Shown here: piece after piece, positions 51,704 to 60,277 of the stretch
Layout of the letters: every line of letters begins with the position of its first letter
How positions within the stretch are numbered: the first letter of the stretch is position 1
Assembly: GCF_000348945.1 (NCBI RefSeq)
Contig: NZ_AOCK01000004.1
Span: 62,001 to 126,000 of the forward strand
Origin: Paeniglutamicibacter gangotriensis Lz1y
GTDB taxonomy: Bacteria; Actinomycetota; Actinomycetes; Actinomycetales; Micrococcaceae
Direction: 5' to 3'
DNA length: 64,000 bases
The notes under the pieces: generated by a model
Database searches by the model: none
What the model saw: the letters and a program-made list of their open reading frames with translations, nothing else
What the model was told of the DNA's origin: nothing
Position numbers and translations under genes: made by a program

Positions 51704-52888
51704 ATGCTGGGATTGACGTGGTTGGACTGGATCCTCCTCATCTCTTTAATCAGCTTTTTGGCCTCTGGCCTGCGCAAAGGCTTCTTCGTCACGCTCGGGG
51801 CCATCATTGGATTCCTCGCGGGGGGTATCGCCGCGTTTTACGGAATCCCGTTGGTTTCCACCTGGGTGACCAACCCCGGGTGGCGGATTTTCTGGATTGT
51901 GGCTTCAGGATTGATGTTCATCCTCATCGGCCAGGGGATCGGCATGGCTATCGGCGCCAGAATCCGCTTATGGCTGAACTTCCCGGTACTTAAGTCCTTC
52001 GACAGGTTACTGGGCGGCATCGCGAACACCGTGATGGCTGCCCTTGTCATCTCAGCAATCGCGCTTTCCGCGGCCACGATGGGCGTGCCCTGGGTGTCCC
52101 AGCAGATTGCCGATTCACGGGTGCTGTCCACCATCCAGACCTGGACCCCGAAGCCCATCACGAAATTCGTGACCGAGGCCCGCGCCCAGGTCATGGGTCA
52201 AACCATTCCCGAGCTCTTCGAACCCTTTGCACCCCAGATCGAAGCCGAGGTTCCCGAGGTCGAATCTCTGGGCTCGGGTGTCGAGGCGGCTGCTGACTCG
52301 GTGGTGAAGATCATCGGCACCGCCTACGCATGCGGCGTGAACCAATCGGGCTCCGGCTTCGTCTTCGCGCCGGACCGAGTCATGACCAATGCCCATGTGG
52401 TGGCAGGAATCAACGAGCCCTCGGTGACCACGCAGGACGGACGGGTGCTCCCGGCCAGCGTCGTGTACTTCGATTCGGTGACCGACCTAGCGGTTCTCCA
52501 AGTCCCGGAGCTGGGATTGGAACCGCTGGAACGCGGCGAGGACCTGCAACGCGGGGACACTGCGGCGTTCCTGGGTTACCCGGGCGGTGGATCCTTCGAA
52601 GCAATGGGTGCCGTTGTCGAATCTCTGAGCACCGTCGCTATTCAAAACATTTACGGGGCCGAGCCCAGTCCGCTGCGCATCTACCAGCTGGCGGGCGAAG
52701 TTCAACAGGGCAACTCGGGTGGGCCGCTGCTCGACGCCAGCGGCAAGGTCGTCGGGGTGGTCTTCGCCAAGGCCAAGGGCGGCGCTGAGGTGGGCTACGC
52801 GCTGGCCCTCGATGAGGTCAACCAGGCCATCGCCGACTCCAAGAGCATCCGTGAAGCGGTTCCCACCGGCGCCTGCTCCCCGCATTAG
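51704..52888 (+). CDS. MarP-type membrane serine protease (CvpA-trypsin fusion)
   Basis: A 394-residue protein. Four N-terminal helices form a CvpA/colicin V production domain (residues 1-125). A trypsin-like domain from ~195 has the triad: TNAHVVAG (His), SVTDLAVLQV (Asp), QQGNSGGPLLD (Ser). A CGVNQSGSGFVF segment leads into it. The same architecture is the mycobacterial acid-resistance protease MarP (Rv3671c), which acts in the periplasm on peptidoglycan hydrolases. Divergent from crp, as expected for the conserved neighbourhood. Confidence 0.94.
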   Translation: MLGLTWLDWILLISLISFLASGLRKGFFVTLGAIIGFLAGGIAAFYGIPLVSTWVTNPGWRIFWIVASGLMFILIGQGIGMAIGARIRLWLNFPVLKSFDRLLGGIANTVMAALVISAIALSAATMGVPWVSQQIADSRVLSTIQTWTPKPITKFVTEARAQVMGQTIPELFEPFAPQIEAEVPEVESLGSGVEAAADSVVKIIGTAYACGVNQSGSGFVFAPDRVMTNAHVVAGINEPSVTTQDGRVLPASVVYFDSVTDLAVLQVPELGLEPLERGEDLQRGDTAAFLGYPGGGSFEAMGAVVESLSTVAIQNIYGAEPSPLRIYQLAGEVQQGNSGGPLLDASGKVVGVVFAKAKGGAEVGYALALDEVNQAIADSKSIREAVPTGACSPH

Positions 52889-52903
52889 GGCGTCTCGTCG
52901 GAC

Positions 52904-53905
52904 TCAGAGCCAGTGCAGCTGGTCGCCATGCTGCCCGGTGTGGGCCAACGGAACCCGGTCCAGCGCGAGCGTGAAATATTGCCTGTCTGATACCCCGGCC
53001 GTGAGGTTGGCCGAGTCCATGAAGAACGCCTCGTTGGAGAGCCAGCGGCAGTCAAGCGAGGCGATGGTGTGGGCAGAGCGGGTGCGGTCTGCCGGGTCCA
53101 GATAGGCCAGCACCGCCGAGTGCATGACCACCGGGACGGCCTGCGGCGGGGCTGCGGCAACTAGCTCGGCGACCTTTTCATTCAAATCACCGGCCAGCAC
53201 CTGCGGCGGACCCGCATGGCCGGACAGCTTCCCTGCCGCCAACGCTGCCAGGGTGTCCAACGCCTGATCCAGGCGCCGGGCCCGGGCCTCTTGCCCCGGC
53301 CAGATCAGCGCCCGCAGCCACGCCACGGTATCGGGGTCGGTGCCGTCCAACGGAAACAGGTCCACCCCGGCACGCCAGCTGATCTGCGGCAGTGCCGCCG
53401 GCAACGGCGGGGACCCGGTGGTGGCGCACTCCAGCAGCGGGGAGCCGGTGCCCAGCGGAGCGGCGCCGTCGTACGAATACGAGTACAGATCCGGCAGCAG
53501 ACACAGGCCCGCGGAGCACCCCACTTCGATCAACGCCAGCGGGCGCTGCTCCTGGGCGGCGATCAGTCCCAAGGCCGGCAGCAGTGTGGCGCAGCGTGCC
53601 GCCTCGTTGGTCTGGGTGGCATGGCTCAGGATGATCGTGCGGATTTGGGTCCAGTGCTCCAGCAGGTACTCCTCCAGGGACCGGAACGGAACATCCGGGC
53701 ACCCGTGGAAGCGTGCCGCAGCAAAAATCAGGTTGGGTTGGCGCTTGGCTTCGGGCAAACCCTGAAGCAGAGCCAGCAGGCTGCGGCTGGAGGCCACGCC
53801 GTCGGCCCACTGCCGGTACAACTCGCTGTGCCCGGCGAACCAGCGCTGCGCATACTGGCGGTATAGCGCGGCAATTTCGATATCCGGTGTGGCTTCGGTT
53901 CCCAT
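52904..53905 (-). CDS. DUF2332 family protein
   Basis: A 333-residue protein: YRQYAQRWFAGHSELYRQW at the start, ALIEVGCSAGLCLLPDLYSY in the middle (a SAM-methyltransferase-like loop), and MHSAVLAYLDPADRTRSAH near the end. This is the DUF2332 pattern. The EVGCSAGL segment hints at a Rossmann fold of the methyltransferase type; no function is established. It is convergent with marP (15 bases) and 45 bases from aroQ on the same strand. Confidence 0.88.
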   Translation of the reverse strand: MGTEATPDIEIAALYRQYAQRWFAGHSELYRQWADGVASSRSLLALLQGLPEAKRQPNLIFAAARFHGCPDVPFRSLEEYLLEHWTQIRTIILSHATQTNEAARCATLLPALGLIAAQEQRPLALIEVGCSAGLCLLPDLYSYSYDGAAPLGTGSPLLECATTGSPPLPAALPQISWRAGVDLFPLDGTDPDTVAWLRALIWPGQEARARRLDQALDTLAALAAGKLSGHAGPPQVLAGDLNEKVAELVAAAPPQAVPVVMHSAVLAYLDPADRTRSAHTIASLDCRWLSNEAFFMDSANLTAGVSDRQYFTLALDRVPLAHTGQHGDQLHWL

Positions 53906-53950
53906 GCCCGCGTCCCTCCTCGAGGGTGAACTGTGCCGGGGTCGGTGGGT

Positions 53951-54403
53951 TTACTTCCCGGCGAGGTGGATGAGTTGCTGCATGCCCAAAACATAGCCGT
54001 TGGTGCCAGCTCCCACAATGATGGCGGCGGCCACGGGGGAGATGTAGGAATGGTGGCGGAAGGCTTCGCGGGTGTGCACGTTGGAGATGTGCACCTCGAT
54101 AACCGGCAGCGCCACCCCGGAAATGGCGTCGGCGATCGCGACCGAGGTGTGGGTGAAGGCCCCCGGGTTGATCACGATGCCGGTGACCTGCCCGCGCGCG
54201 GCGTGGATCGCGTCGATGAGCACACCCTCGTGGTTGGACTGCAGGAATTCGACCTCGTAGCCTGCCTGCGCACCGGTGGCCCGGCATAGCGCCTCAACAT
54301 CTTCTAAGGTCTGGTGGCCGTAGATTTCCGGTTCCCGGGTGCCCAGGAGGTTCAGGTTGGGTCCGTTCAGGACCAGGATGCGCGCGGGGGTGTTTTCACT
54401 CAT
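53951..54403 (-). CDS. aroQ: type II 3-dehydroquinate dehydratase
   Basis: A 150-residue dodecameric enzyme. It shows [17 protein letters not shown] (Tyr at the end), [13 protein letters not shown] and [16 protein letters not shown], then [17 protein letters not shown]. All catalytic residues are present, including the Tyr and His. It dehydrates 3-dehydroquinate in the shikimate pathway or in quinate breakdown. It is not clustered with other aro genes here, so either use is possible. It lies downstream of acs on the same strand, across the acs terminator. Confidence 0.95.
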   Translation of the reverse strand: MSENTPARILVLNGPNLNLLGTREPEIYGHQTLEDVEALCRATGAQAGYEVEFLQSNHEGVLIDAIHAARGQVTGIVINPGAFTHTSVAIADAISGVALPVIEVHISNVHTREAFRHHSYISPVAAAIIVGAGTNGYVLGMQQLIHLAGK

Positions 54404-54469
54404 GCTCCCAGCTTAGGCAGTCGTGGCGGTGCTGCGGTGCGGCGGTGCGCCGGTTTCGCGTTAAATGAC

Positions 54470-54509
54470 AGCGGGTGGGGAAGGGCCCGTTGGCCTTTCC
54501 CCACCCGCT
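54470..54509 (-). terminator. intrinsic-type terminator after acs
   Basis: AGCGGGTGGGGAAGG pairs with CCTTTCCCCACCCGCT, loop of about nine bases, 11 bases after the acs stop. On the minus strand it is followed by TGTCATTTAA. Confidence 0.85.
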
Positions 54510-54519
54510 GGCGCAGCAA

Positions 54520-56505
54520 TTACTTGCGCATGGAGTCCGCGATCTGCGTCATCACGGTGTTATCTGCCAGCGTGGTGGCGTCCCCGACCTCACGGCCCTC
54601 GGCGACGTCCTTGAGCAGGCGGCGCATGATCTTGCCCGAACGGGTCTTGGGCAGTTCCGGGACCACCAGGATGTGGCGCGGCTTGGCGATCGGGCCGATG
54701 TCCTTGGCGACGTGGTTGCGCAGCGTGGCGACCACATCCTCGCCGGCCTCCGGCTCGATCTGCAGGATCACGAACGCTACCACTGCCTCGCCGGTGGTCT
54801 CGTCCTTCGCCCCGACCACTGCGGCCTCGGCCACGTACGGGTGGGCGACCAGCGAGGATTCGATCTCGGTGGTGGACAGCCGGTGCCCGGAGACGTTCAT
54901 GACATCATCCACGCGGCCCAACAGCCAGATGTCCCCGTCTTCGTCCTTCTTGGCACCGTCCCCGGCGAAGTACATGTTCTCGAAGCGGGACCAGTAGGTC
55001 TCCTTGTACCGGTCCATGTCGCCCCAGATGCCGCGCAGCATCCCCGGCCATGGATCGCGGATGACCAGGAAGCCGCCCTCGCCGTTGCCCACGGACTCGC
55101 CCATCTCATCAACCACGTCCACGGTGATGCCCGGGACCGGTGTTTGCGCGGAGCCGGGCTTGGTGGAGGTGACTCCGGGCATCGGGGCGATCATGTGCGC
55201 CCCGGTCTCGGTCTGCCACCAGGTGTCTACGATCGGGGTCGGGTGCTCCTTCTTTTCACCGTTCGGCCCGTTGTTGGAGCCGATGACATTGCGGTACCAC
55301 ATCCACGCCTCGGGGTTGATGGGTTCGCCCACCGAGCCGAGCAGGCGCAGCGAGGACAGATCGTAGGAGTCAGGGATCTGCCGGCCCCACTTCATGAAGG
55401 TGCGGATGGCTGTCGGGGCGGTGTACAGGATCGTCACCCCGTACTTGGCCACGATCTCCCACCAACGGCCCTGATGCGGGGAGTCCGGGGTGCCTTCGTA
55501 CATGACCTGGGTGGCGCCATTGATCAGCGGGGCGTAGGTGACGTAGGTGTGGCCGGTGACCCAGCCGATGTCGGCGGTGCACCAGAACACATCGGATTCG
55601 GGGTGCAGGTCGAAGGTGTCGCGGTGTGTGGCCGCGGCCTGGGTCAGGTAGCCGCCGGTGGTGTGGATGATGCCCTTGGGCTTGCCGGTGGTGCCGGAGG
55701 TGTAGAGCACGAAGAGCGGGTGCTCGGCTTCGTGACCCACCGCGGTGTGCTCCGTCGAAGCGGTATCCACCACGTCGGACCACCAGTGATCCAGCGAATC
55801 ATTCCATTGCACGTCCTGGCCGTTGCGCTTGACCACGAGAACGTTCTGCACGCTGTGGCCGGGGGCGGCCAGGGCCTCGTCGACGGCTGGCTTCAGTGCC
55901 GAGGGCTTGGCGCGGCGCCAGGTGCCATCGGCGGTGACCACGAGCTTGGCCTGCGCGTCATCGACGCGGGAGCGCAAGGCGTCGGCCGAGTAGCCGCCGA
56001 AGACCACCGAGTGGATCGCGCCGATACGGGCGCAGGCCAGCATGGTGATCACGGCCTCCGGGATCATTGGCAGGTAGACCGCCACGCGGTCGCCCTTGGC
56101 GACGCCGAGCGACTCAAACGCGTTGGCCGCCTGCTTCACGGCCGTCGTGAGCTGGGAATAAGTATAGGAACGGGTGTCACCCGGTTCGCCCTCGAAGTGG
56201 ATCGCGACGCGGTCGCCGAGCCCGTTTTCGACGTGGCGGTCCAACGCGTTGTATGCGGCGTTGACCTTGCCGTCGGCAAACCACTTGGCAACCGGTGCCT
56301 CGGACCAGTCAAGGACCTCGGTGAAGTCGGTATCCCAGGTCAAGACCTTGCGGGCCGTGTCCGCCCAGTAGCCCAGGCGATCGGCCTGAGCCGCCTCATA
56401 CTGTTCGGGCTTACCGATGGCGTTGGCCACGAATTCGATGCTCGGGGCGAAAGAGCGGGTCTCATGCGAGAGGTTGTCCAGCGTAGGAGTGTGGATGTCC
56501 GACAC
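54520..56505 (-). CDS. acs: acetyl-CoA synthetase
   Basis: A 661-residue adenylate-forming enzyme. The AMP motif is YTSGTTGKPKGIIHTTGG; the C-terminal PKTRSGKIMRRLL carries the catalytic lysine, whose acetylation inactivates the enzyme until a sirtuin removes it. It activates acetate to acetyl-CoA in the cytoplasm. The start is GTG 56505 (SDIHTPTLDNL), eight bases after GGAAGGA. A Crp-type site lies 35 bases upstream of the start codon. Both Crp and a sirtuin gene are encoded in this window. Confidence 0.96.
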   Translation of the reverse strand: MSDIHTPTLDNLSHETRSFAPSIEFVANAIGKPEQYEAAQADRLGYWADTARKVLTWDTDFTEVLDWSEAPVAKWFADGKVNAAYNALDRHVENGLGDRVAIHFEGEPGDTRSYTYSQLTTAVKQAANAFESLGVAKGDRVAVYLPMIPEAVITMLACARIGAIHSVVFGGYSADALRSRVDDAQAKLVVTADGTWRRAKPSALKPAVDEALAAPGHSVQNVLVVKRNGQDVQWNDSLDHWWSDVVDTASTEHTAVGHEAEHPLFVLYTSGTTGKPKGIIHTTGGYLTQAAATHRDTFDLHPESDVFWCTADIGWVTGHTYVTYAPLINGATQVMYEGTPDSPHQGRWWEIVAKYGVTILYTAPTAIRTFMKWGRQIPDSYDLSSLRLLGSVGEPINPEAWMWYRNVIGSNNGPNGEKKEHPTPIVDTWWQTETGAHMIAPMPGVTSTKPGSAQTPVPGITVDVVDEMGESVGNGEGGFLVIRDPWPGMLRGIWGDMDRYKETYWSRFENMYFAGDGAKKDEDGDIWLLGRVDDVMNVSGHRLSTTEIESSLVAHPYVAEAAVVGAKDETTGEAVVAFVILQIEPEAGEDVVATLRNHVAKDIGPIAKPRHILVVPELPKTRSGKIMRRLLKDVAEGREVGDATTLADNTVMTQIADSMRK

Positions 56506-56539
56506 GATAATGGTCCTTCCAACAGCAAAATAGGGTTCT

Positions 56540-56555
56540 TGTGATTCAGGTTACA
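56540..56555. promoter_or_regulatory. Crp/GlxR-type site upstream of acs
   Basis: On the plus strand TGTGA-TTCAGG-TTACA, one mismatch from the Crp consensus. It is 35 bases from the acs start codon. Crp-family control of acs is known in E. coli, and GlxR sites occur at acetate genes in corynebacteria. Confidence 0.55.
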
Positions 56556-56930
56556 GCCCTCGGCCGCAGCAGGGTGTGGCCCGTCACAAGTATGACAGTG
56601 GAGGGTGGTGTTTGTGCGTTGAGCGGCGGATTCACGCGTTCAATGGTTTGGGCTCCGGGAGGGGTGCCGCGGCTCCCTATCCAGCGCGCGGGCCGCGGCC
56701 GGCGGTAGCGATGGATCGCTGTTTGCCTCGAGGACCGTGCCGGGGTCAACGCGGTGGCCTTCATCGTGCACCAAATAGCCTCCGAAGGCCCGTTGCGCGG
56801 ATAGGGTTGGAGGTAGTCCCGCCGCTGAGCATCGGTCCCCGTGGAACAACAATCACACCCCAGGGGGAACGGAACCACGCGCGGAGATGCGGTGCACGGA
56901 ATCGACACGGATAAGAAGCGGGGTCTTCAC
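56556..56930. other. divergent intergenic region with no gene recognised
   Basis: Apart from the Crp-type site beside it, I see no convincing gene, RNA or repeat in these 375 bases. Both strands have open frames, but their Pro/Arg-rich products look like GC-rich shadows. The frame of the next gene is open back to 56841. Confidence 0.4.
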
Positions 56931-58760
56931 ATGGACAAGGTTCACAGCAAGACAAAGGAATCTACGCCCGGGGGAGTGCCCAAGGCACTCGTAGGTCCGC
57001 TGACGTTGCGCGATGTGATCGTGGTCCTCGGCGGCGTAGCGGTCATCGTTGGTTCGTTGGTCCCGATCCCGTGGACCGAAAGAGTCTCGGTCAACATGTG
57101 GATCTTCCCCGGCTTGCCCTTCCACTTCTTCGTCGCGCTGTTGCTTCCACTGTTGGTGGCAGGCGGGTTTGCCTGGCGCCGGCTCACCGGACGCACCCGG
57201 GTACGGGTGGGGTCGCTCAGCCTTGATCAGGCCGGTTCGGTTATCTCGTTGTTCGCCGCCGCCTACTTCTTCAACTCCTATGTGGCCTCCATGTCCCCGG
57301 CCTACCTGATCGGGTTCATCGGTGCGCTGGCCATGGTTGTTGGCACCACGCTCACCTCGTACCTCGGTGCCTTCCGCAGCGACTTTGTTGCGGGCGGCGA
57401 ATCGGTGCTGGGCTCGGATGTGGCGCCCTTGCCGGCCAGCGCGCAGCGGAAGACCTCCGAGGCGAAGGACGCCGCGGTGCCCACCGATGGCCCCACCGAT
57501 TCTTCCGACGACGAAGGCTTCGGTGCCAGCAGCGCATCGCCGGGTGCCGGTCGCACTGCCAATCGCCCCGGTGTCCCGCTCAGCGGCAAAAACGTAGCAC
57601 CGGTGGCTACCACGGACGATGTTTCCTCTTCGGGTCCTTCGGAGTCCTCGGTGACTTCCGCGTCTTCCACATCGGATTCCGTCGCGCACGCATCCGCAGC
57701 CTCCAAGGCCTCGACGCACGTGCCAGCGAAGTCCGCAGCAGCGGCATCCGGTGCCGCTGCTGGATCTGCTGTAGTCCCGACACCTGGTGTGAAGGACACT
57801 GCCGTCCCCGCTTCAGCCTCCGCGACCAAGAGCGCTGCGGATGCCACGGGCGATAGAACCACTCAGGATAAGTCTGCTTCCTCGACCACGGCCACCGATG
57901 CAGGGGAGCACCCAGCGGCCAAGGCAACTTCCGAAACCAAGGATTCGTCCCCGGAAGGCGCCAGCACGCACACCACTGGAGCAACCAGTGACCATGCCAA
58001 GAAGAACCCAGCAGCTCGGCCTGTGAGCGGTGCGAAGTCCGCATCGGTGGACCAAGACGCCAAGTCGGAGGCAGCCCAGGCCGCACAGGGACAAACACCG
58101 AAGCCCGAGACCGCCGACGCCACGTCCGATGCCACGCCTTCCGCGGAGGAAAAGACGCCTGCGGCCGCCGGAAACACGGACGATGCAGCTTCCTCGGTGT
58201 CCTCCATGAAGCCCGGATCCGGTTCCCTTGACCCAGAATCCGCGCCGAAGGCCGCCGAGACCAAGTCGGGCTCCGAGACCAAGCCGGGCTCCGAGACCGC
58301 GTCGGCCAAGGGCCCGGAAGCAGTCTCCCTGGCACCGGCGGCAGCTGCCCCCGAGAACTCCTCCACCCCTGCGAACCAGGCAACCTCCGCGGTTCCGCGG
58401 GTCACCGGAGATATCAAGGCCACCGCAGCGCTCTCCCGGGTGGAGCTCGATGAGCACCGTGCCGCGGCCGAACGCACCAAGGCCGAAGCCAAGGCCAAGG
58501 CCGACGCCGAAGCCGAATCATCGTTCGGGGCCCGCTCCGAGCAAGCCGCAGCGCAGCCGGTTCCGACCAGCTTCTGGTTTGCGTTGAACCACTCCCGCCC
58601 GGTCTACCACCCGGCCAACGGCACCATGCTCGCCTCCCTGCAACCGGGAGCCTGGATCCTGTGCCTGGAGGACCGCGGCAACGAGTACCTCATCAACATG
58701 GCCGACGGTCGCCCGGCAGTGCTGCGCAACCTCGACGACCTGCAGTTCCCGGAAAACTAG
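56931..58760 (+). CDS. membrane protein with long disordered linker and small C-terminal domain
   Basis: A 609-residue protein. Four hydrophobic segments lie at about residues 25-45, 60-80, 100-120 and 125-145. A linker of roughly 340 residues follows, made almost only of Ala, Ser, Thr, Pro, Asp, Glu and Lys, then a charged helix (LDEHRAAAERTKAEAKAKAD). The end is a compact domain of about 65 residues: TSFWFALNHSRPVYHPANG, then PGAWILCLEDRG and NMADGRPAVLRNLDDLQF. No family is known to me; the arrangement suggests a tether that holds a small folded domain away from the membrane. ATG 56931 (MDKVHSKTKES) is used, though the frame is open to 56841. It ends 2 bases before nth. Confidence 0.75.
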   Translation: MDKVHSKTKESTPGGVPKALVGPLTLRDVIVVLGGVAVIVGSLVPIPWTERVSVNMWIFPGLPFHFFVALLLPLLVAGGFAWRRLTGRTRVRVGSLSLDQAGSVISLFAAAYFFNSYVASMSPAYLIGFIGALAMVVGTTLTSYLGAFRSDFVAGGESVLGSDVAPLPASAQRKTSEAKDAAVPTDGPTDSSDDEGFGASSASPGAGRTANRPGVPLSGKNVAPVATTDDVSSSGPSESSVTSASSTSDSVAHASAASKASTHVPAKSAAAASGAAAGSAVVPTPGVKDTAVPASASATKSAADATGDRTTQDKSASSTTATDAGEHPAAKATSETKDSSPEGASTHTTGATSDHAKKNPAARPVSGAKSASVDQDAKSEAAQAAQGQTPKPETADATSDATPSAEEKTPAAAGNTDDAASSVSSMKPGSGSLDPESAPKAAETKSGSETKPGSETASAKGPEAVSLAPAAAAPENSSTPANQATSAVPRVTGDIKATAALSRVELDEHRAAAERTKAEAKAKADAEAESSFGARSEQAAAQPVPTSFWFALNHSRPVYHPANGTMLASLQPGAWILCLEDRGNEYLINMADGRPAVLRNLDDLQFPEN

Positions 58761-58762
58761 GC

Positions 58763-59548
58763 GTGCGCACCGAGGAAACCCCGCTGGGGCGCAAACGCCG
58801 GGCCCGGAAAATCAACCGGGTGCTGGCCGAGACCTACCCGTACGCGGTGGCAGAGCTGGACTTCAGAAACCCCTTCGAGCTGCTGGTGGCCACGGTGCTC
58901 TCGGCGCAGACCACCGATGTGCGGGTCAACGCGATCACGCCCGCGCTGTTTGCCGCTTACCCTGATCCGCTGGCGATGAGCCAGGCCGCGCCCGAGGCCC
59001 TGCAGGAACTGATCCGCTCCACCGGGTTCTTCCGTGCCAAGGCGAACTCGCTGCTGGCCTTATCCACCCGCATCGTCGATGAGTACGACGGAGTAGTTCC
59101 CGGACGCCTGGAGGACCTGGTGACGCTGGCCGGGGTGGGACGCAAGACCGCCAACGTGGTGCTCGGCAACGCCTTCGGGGTCCCGGGAATCACCGTGGAC
59201 ACCCATTTCATCCGCCTGGCCAGGCGCTTTGGTTGGACAAACGAAACGGACCCGGTGAAGATCGAGCATGCCGTGGGGGAACTCTTTGAACCGTCGGACT
59301 GGACCATGCTCAGCCACCGGGTGGTATTTCACGGCCGACGCATCTGTCTGGCCCGTAAACCTGCCTGCGGCGCCTGCCCACTGACCACGCTCTGCCCCGC
59401 CTACGGGGAGGGCGAGACCGACGCGGCCAAGGCCGCGAAGCTGCTCAAATACGAGCTGGCGCCGGGGCGCGAGGAATTGTTGAAGAAGATGCGCGCCGGG
59501 GCCACCCGGGCCGAGCTGCGCACCGAAGGATATGGGCTGCAAGCATGA
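58763..59548 (+). CDS. nth: endonuclease III
   Basis: A 261-residue DNA glycosylase/AP lyase. The helix-hairpin-helix carries GVGRKTANVVL (catalytic Lys) and the catalytic Asp is in TVDTHFIRLARR. The Fe-S cluster is C-x6-C-x2-C-x5-C in CLARKPACGACPLTTLC. It removes oxidised pyrimidines. GTG 58763 starts 2 bases after the stop of the membrane protein gene; the stop overlaps the next NUDIX gene as ATGA. The three genes appear to be one operon. Confidence 0.95.
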   Translation: MRTEETPLGRKRRARKINRVLAETYPYAVAELDFRNPFELLVATVLSAQTTDVRVNAITPALFAAYPDPLAMSQAAPEALQELIRSTGFFRAKANSLLALSTRIVDEYDGVVPGRLEDLVTLAGVGRKTANVVLGNAFGVPGITVDTHFIRLARRFGWTNETDPVKIEHAVGELFEPSDWTMLSHRVVFHGRRICLARKPACGACPLTTLCPAYGEGETDAAKAAKLLKYELAPGREELLKKMRAGATRAELRTEGYGLQA

Positions 59549-60261
59549 ACGTACGCACGGAACTATTGGACATGATCGCGGCCAAGTCGCATCTTTTGGG
59601 CCGGGGCGTCGAACAGGCGACGAAGATGCCCGAGAACTGGGTGTTTAACCCGCTGGATCCGGCCACGGCCAGGCACGCCGCGGTGCTGATCCTCTTCGGG
59701 CGGCTCGATGACGTGCCGGCGGCCAGCACACTGAAATCGGTGCACGAGGATTTGGACGTGCTCTTCGTGACCCGCGCGGACACGCTGCGCAAACATGCAG
59801 GCCAGGTCGCCTTCCCCGGGGGCAAAGTTGATGCGGAGGACGTCGACTCGATTGCCGCGGCGCTGCGCGAGGCCCGCGAGGAAACCGGGTTGGACCCCGA
59901 CGGGGTAGAAATTCTGGGTGTGCTGCCCGACGCGGAGCTACCCATCACCAACTTCATCGTCACCCCGGTGATCGGCTGGTGGCACGCACCCTCGGAGGTG
60001 TTTGTGGTGGATACCGCCGAATCCTCCACGGTCTTCCGTGCACCGGTGGCCGACCTGCTGGATCCGGCCAACCGGGTCTCCTCGGTCATCGAACGCGACG
60101 GGCAGCGCTTCTGCGCACCGGCCTTTGACGTGGATGGCGGCTTCATCTGGGGCTTCACCGGGATCCTCATGGACCGGATCTTCAACGACCTGGGCTGGAC
60201 GGTGCCCTGGGACCAAGGCAATGAGGTGTCGATCAACCTCGGCGGGCGACGCACCCGCTGA
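59545..60261 (+). CDS. NUDIX hydrolase, CoA pyrophosphatase type
   Basis: A 238-residue protein with the CoA-type extension: LRKHAGQVAFPGGKVDAED directly before REAREETGLDP. The upstream LRKHAGQVAFPGG element is the CoA pyrophosphatase signature, so the likely product is 3',5'-ADP plus phosphopantetheine. Counterpart of Rv3672c, beside nth in mycobacteria. It overlaps the nth stop by 4 bases. Confidence 0.9.
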   Translation: MNVRTELLDMIAAKSHLLGRGVEQATKMPENWVFNPLDPATARHAAVLILFGRLDDVPAASTLKSVHEDLDVLFVTRADTLRKHAGQVAFPGGKVDAEDVDSIAAALREAREETGLDPDGVEILGVLPDAELPITNFIVTPVIGWWHAPSEVFVVDTAESSTVFRAPVADLLDPANRVSSVIERDGQRFCAPAFDVDGGFIWGFTGILMDRIFNDLGWTVPWDQGNEVSINLGGRRTR

Positions 60262-60277
60262 CGGCTCCGAAAGCCCC

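Noticed and set aside
54475-56544. 689-codon plus-strand open frame antisense to acs
   Set aside because: Acs is clear on the other strand with its motifs and terminator; this frame gives only Gly/His/Val-rich sequence.
56546-56908. 120-codon minus-strand open frame in the gap between acs and the membrane protein
   Set aside because: Arg/Pro/Thr-rich product with no motif, typical of random high-GC frames.
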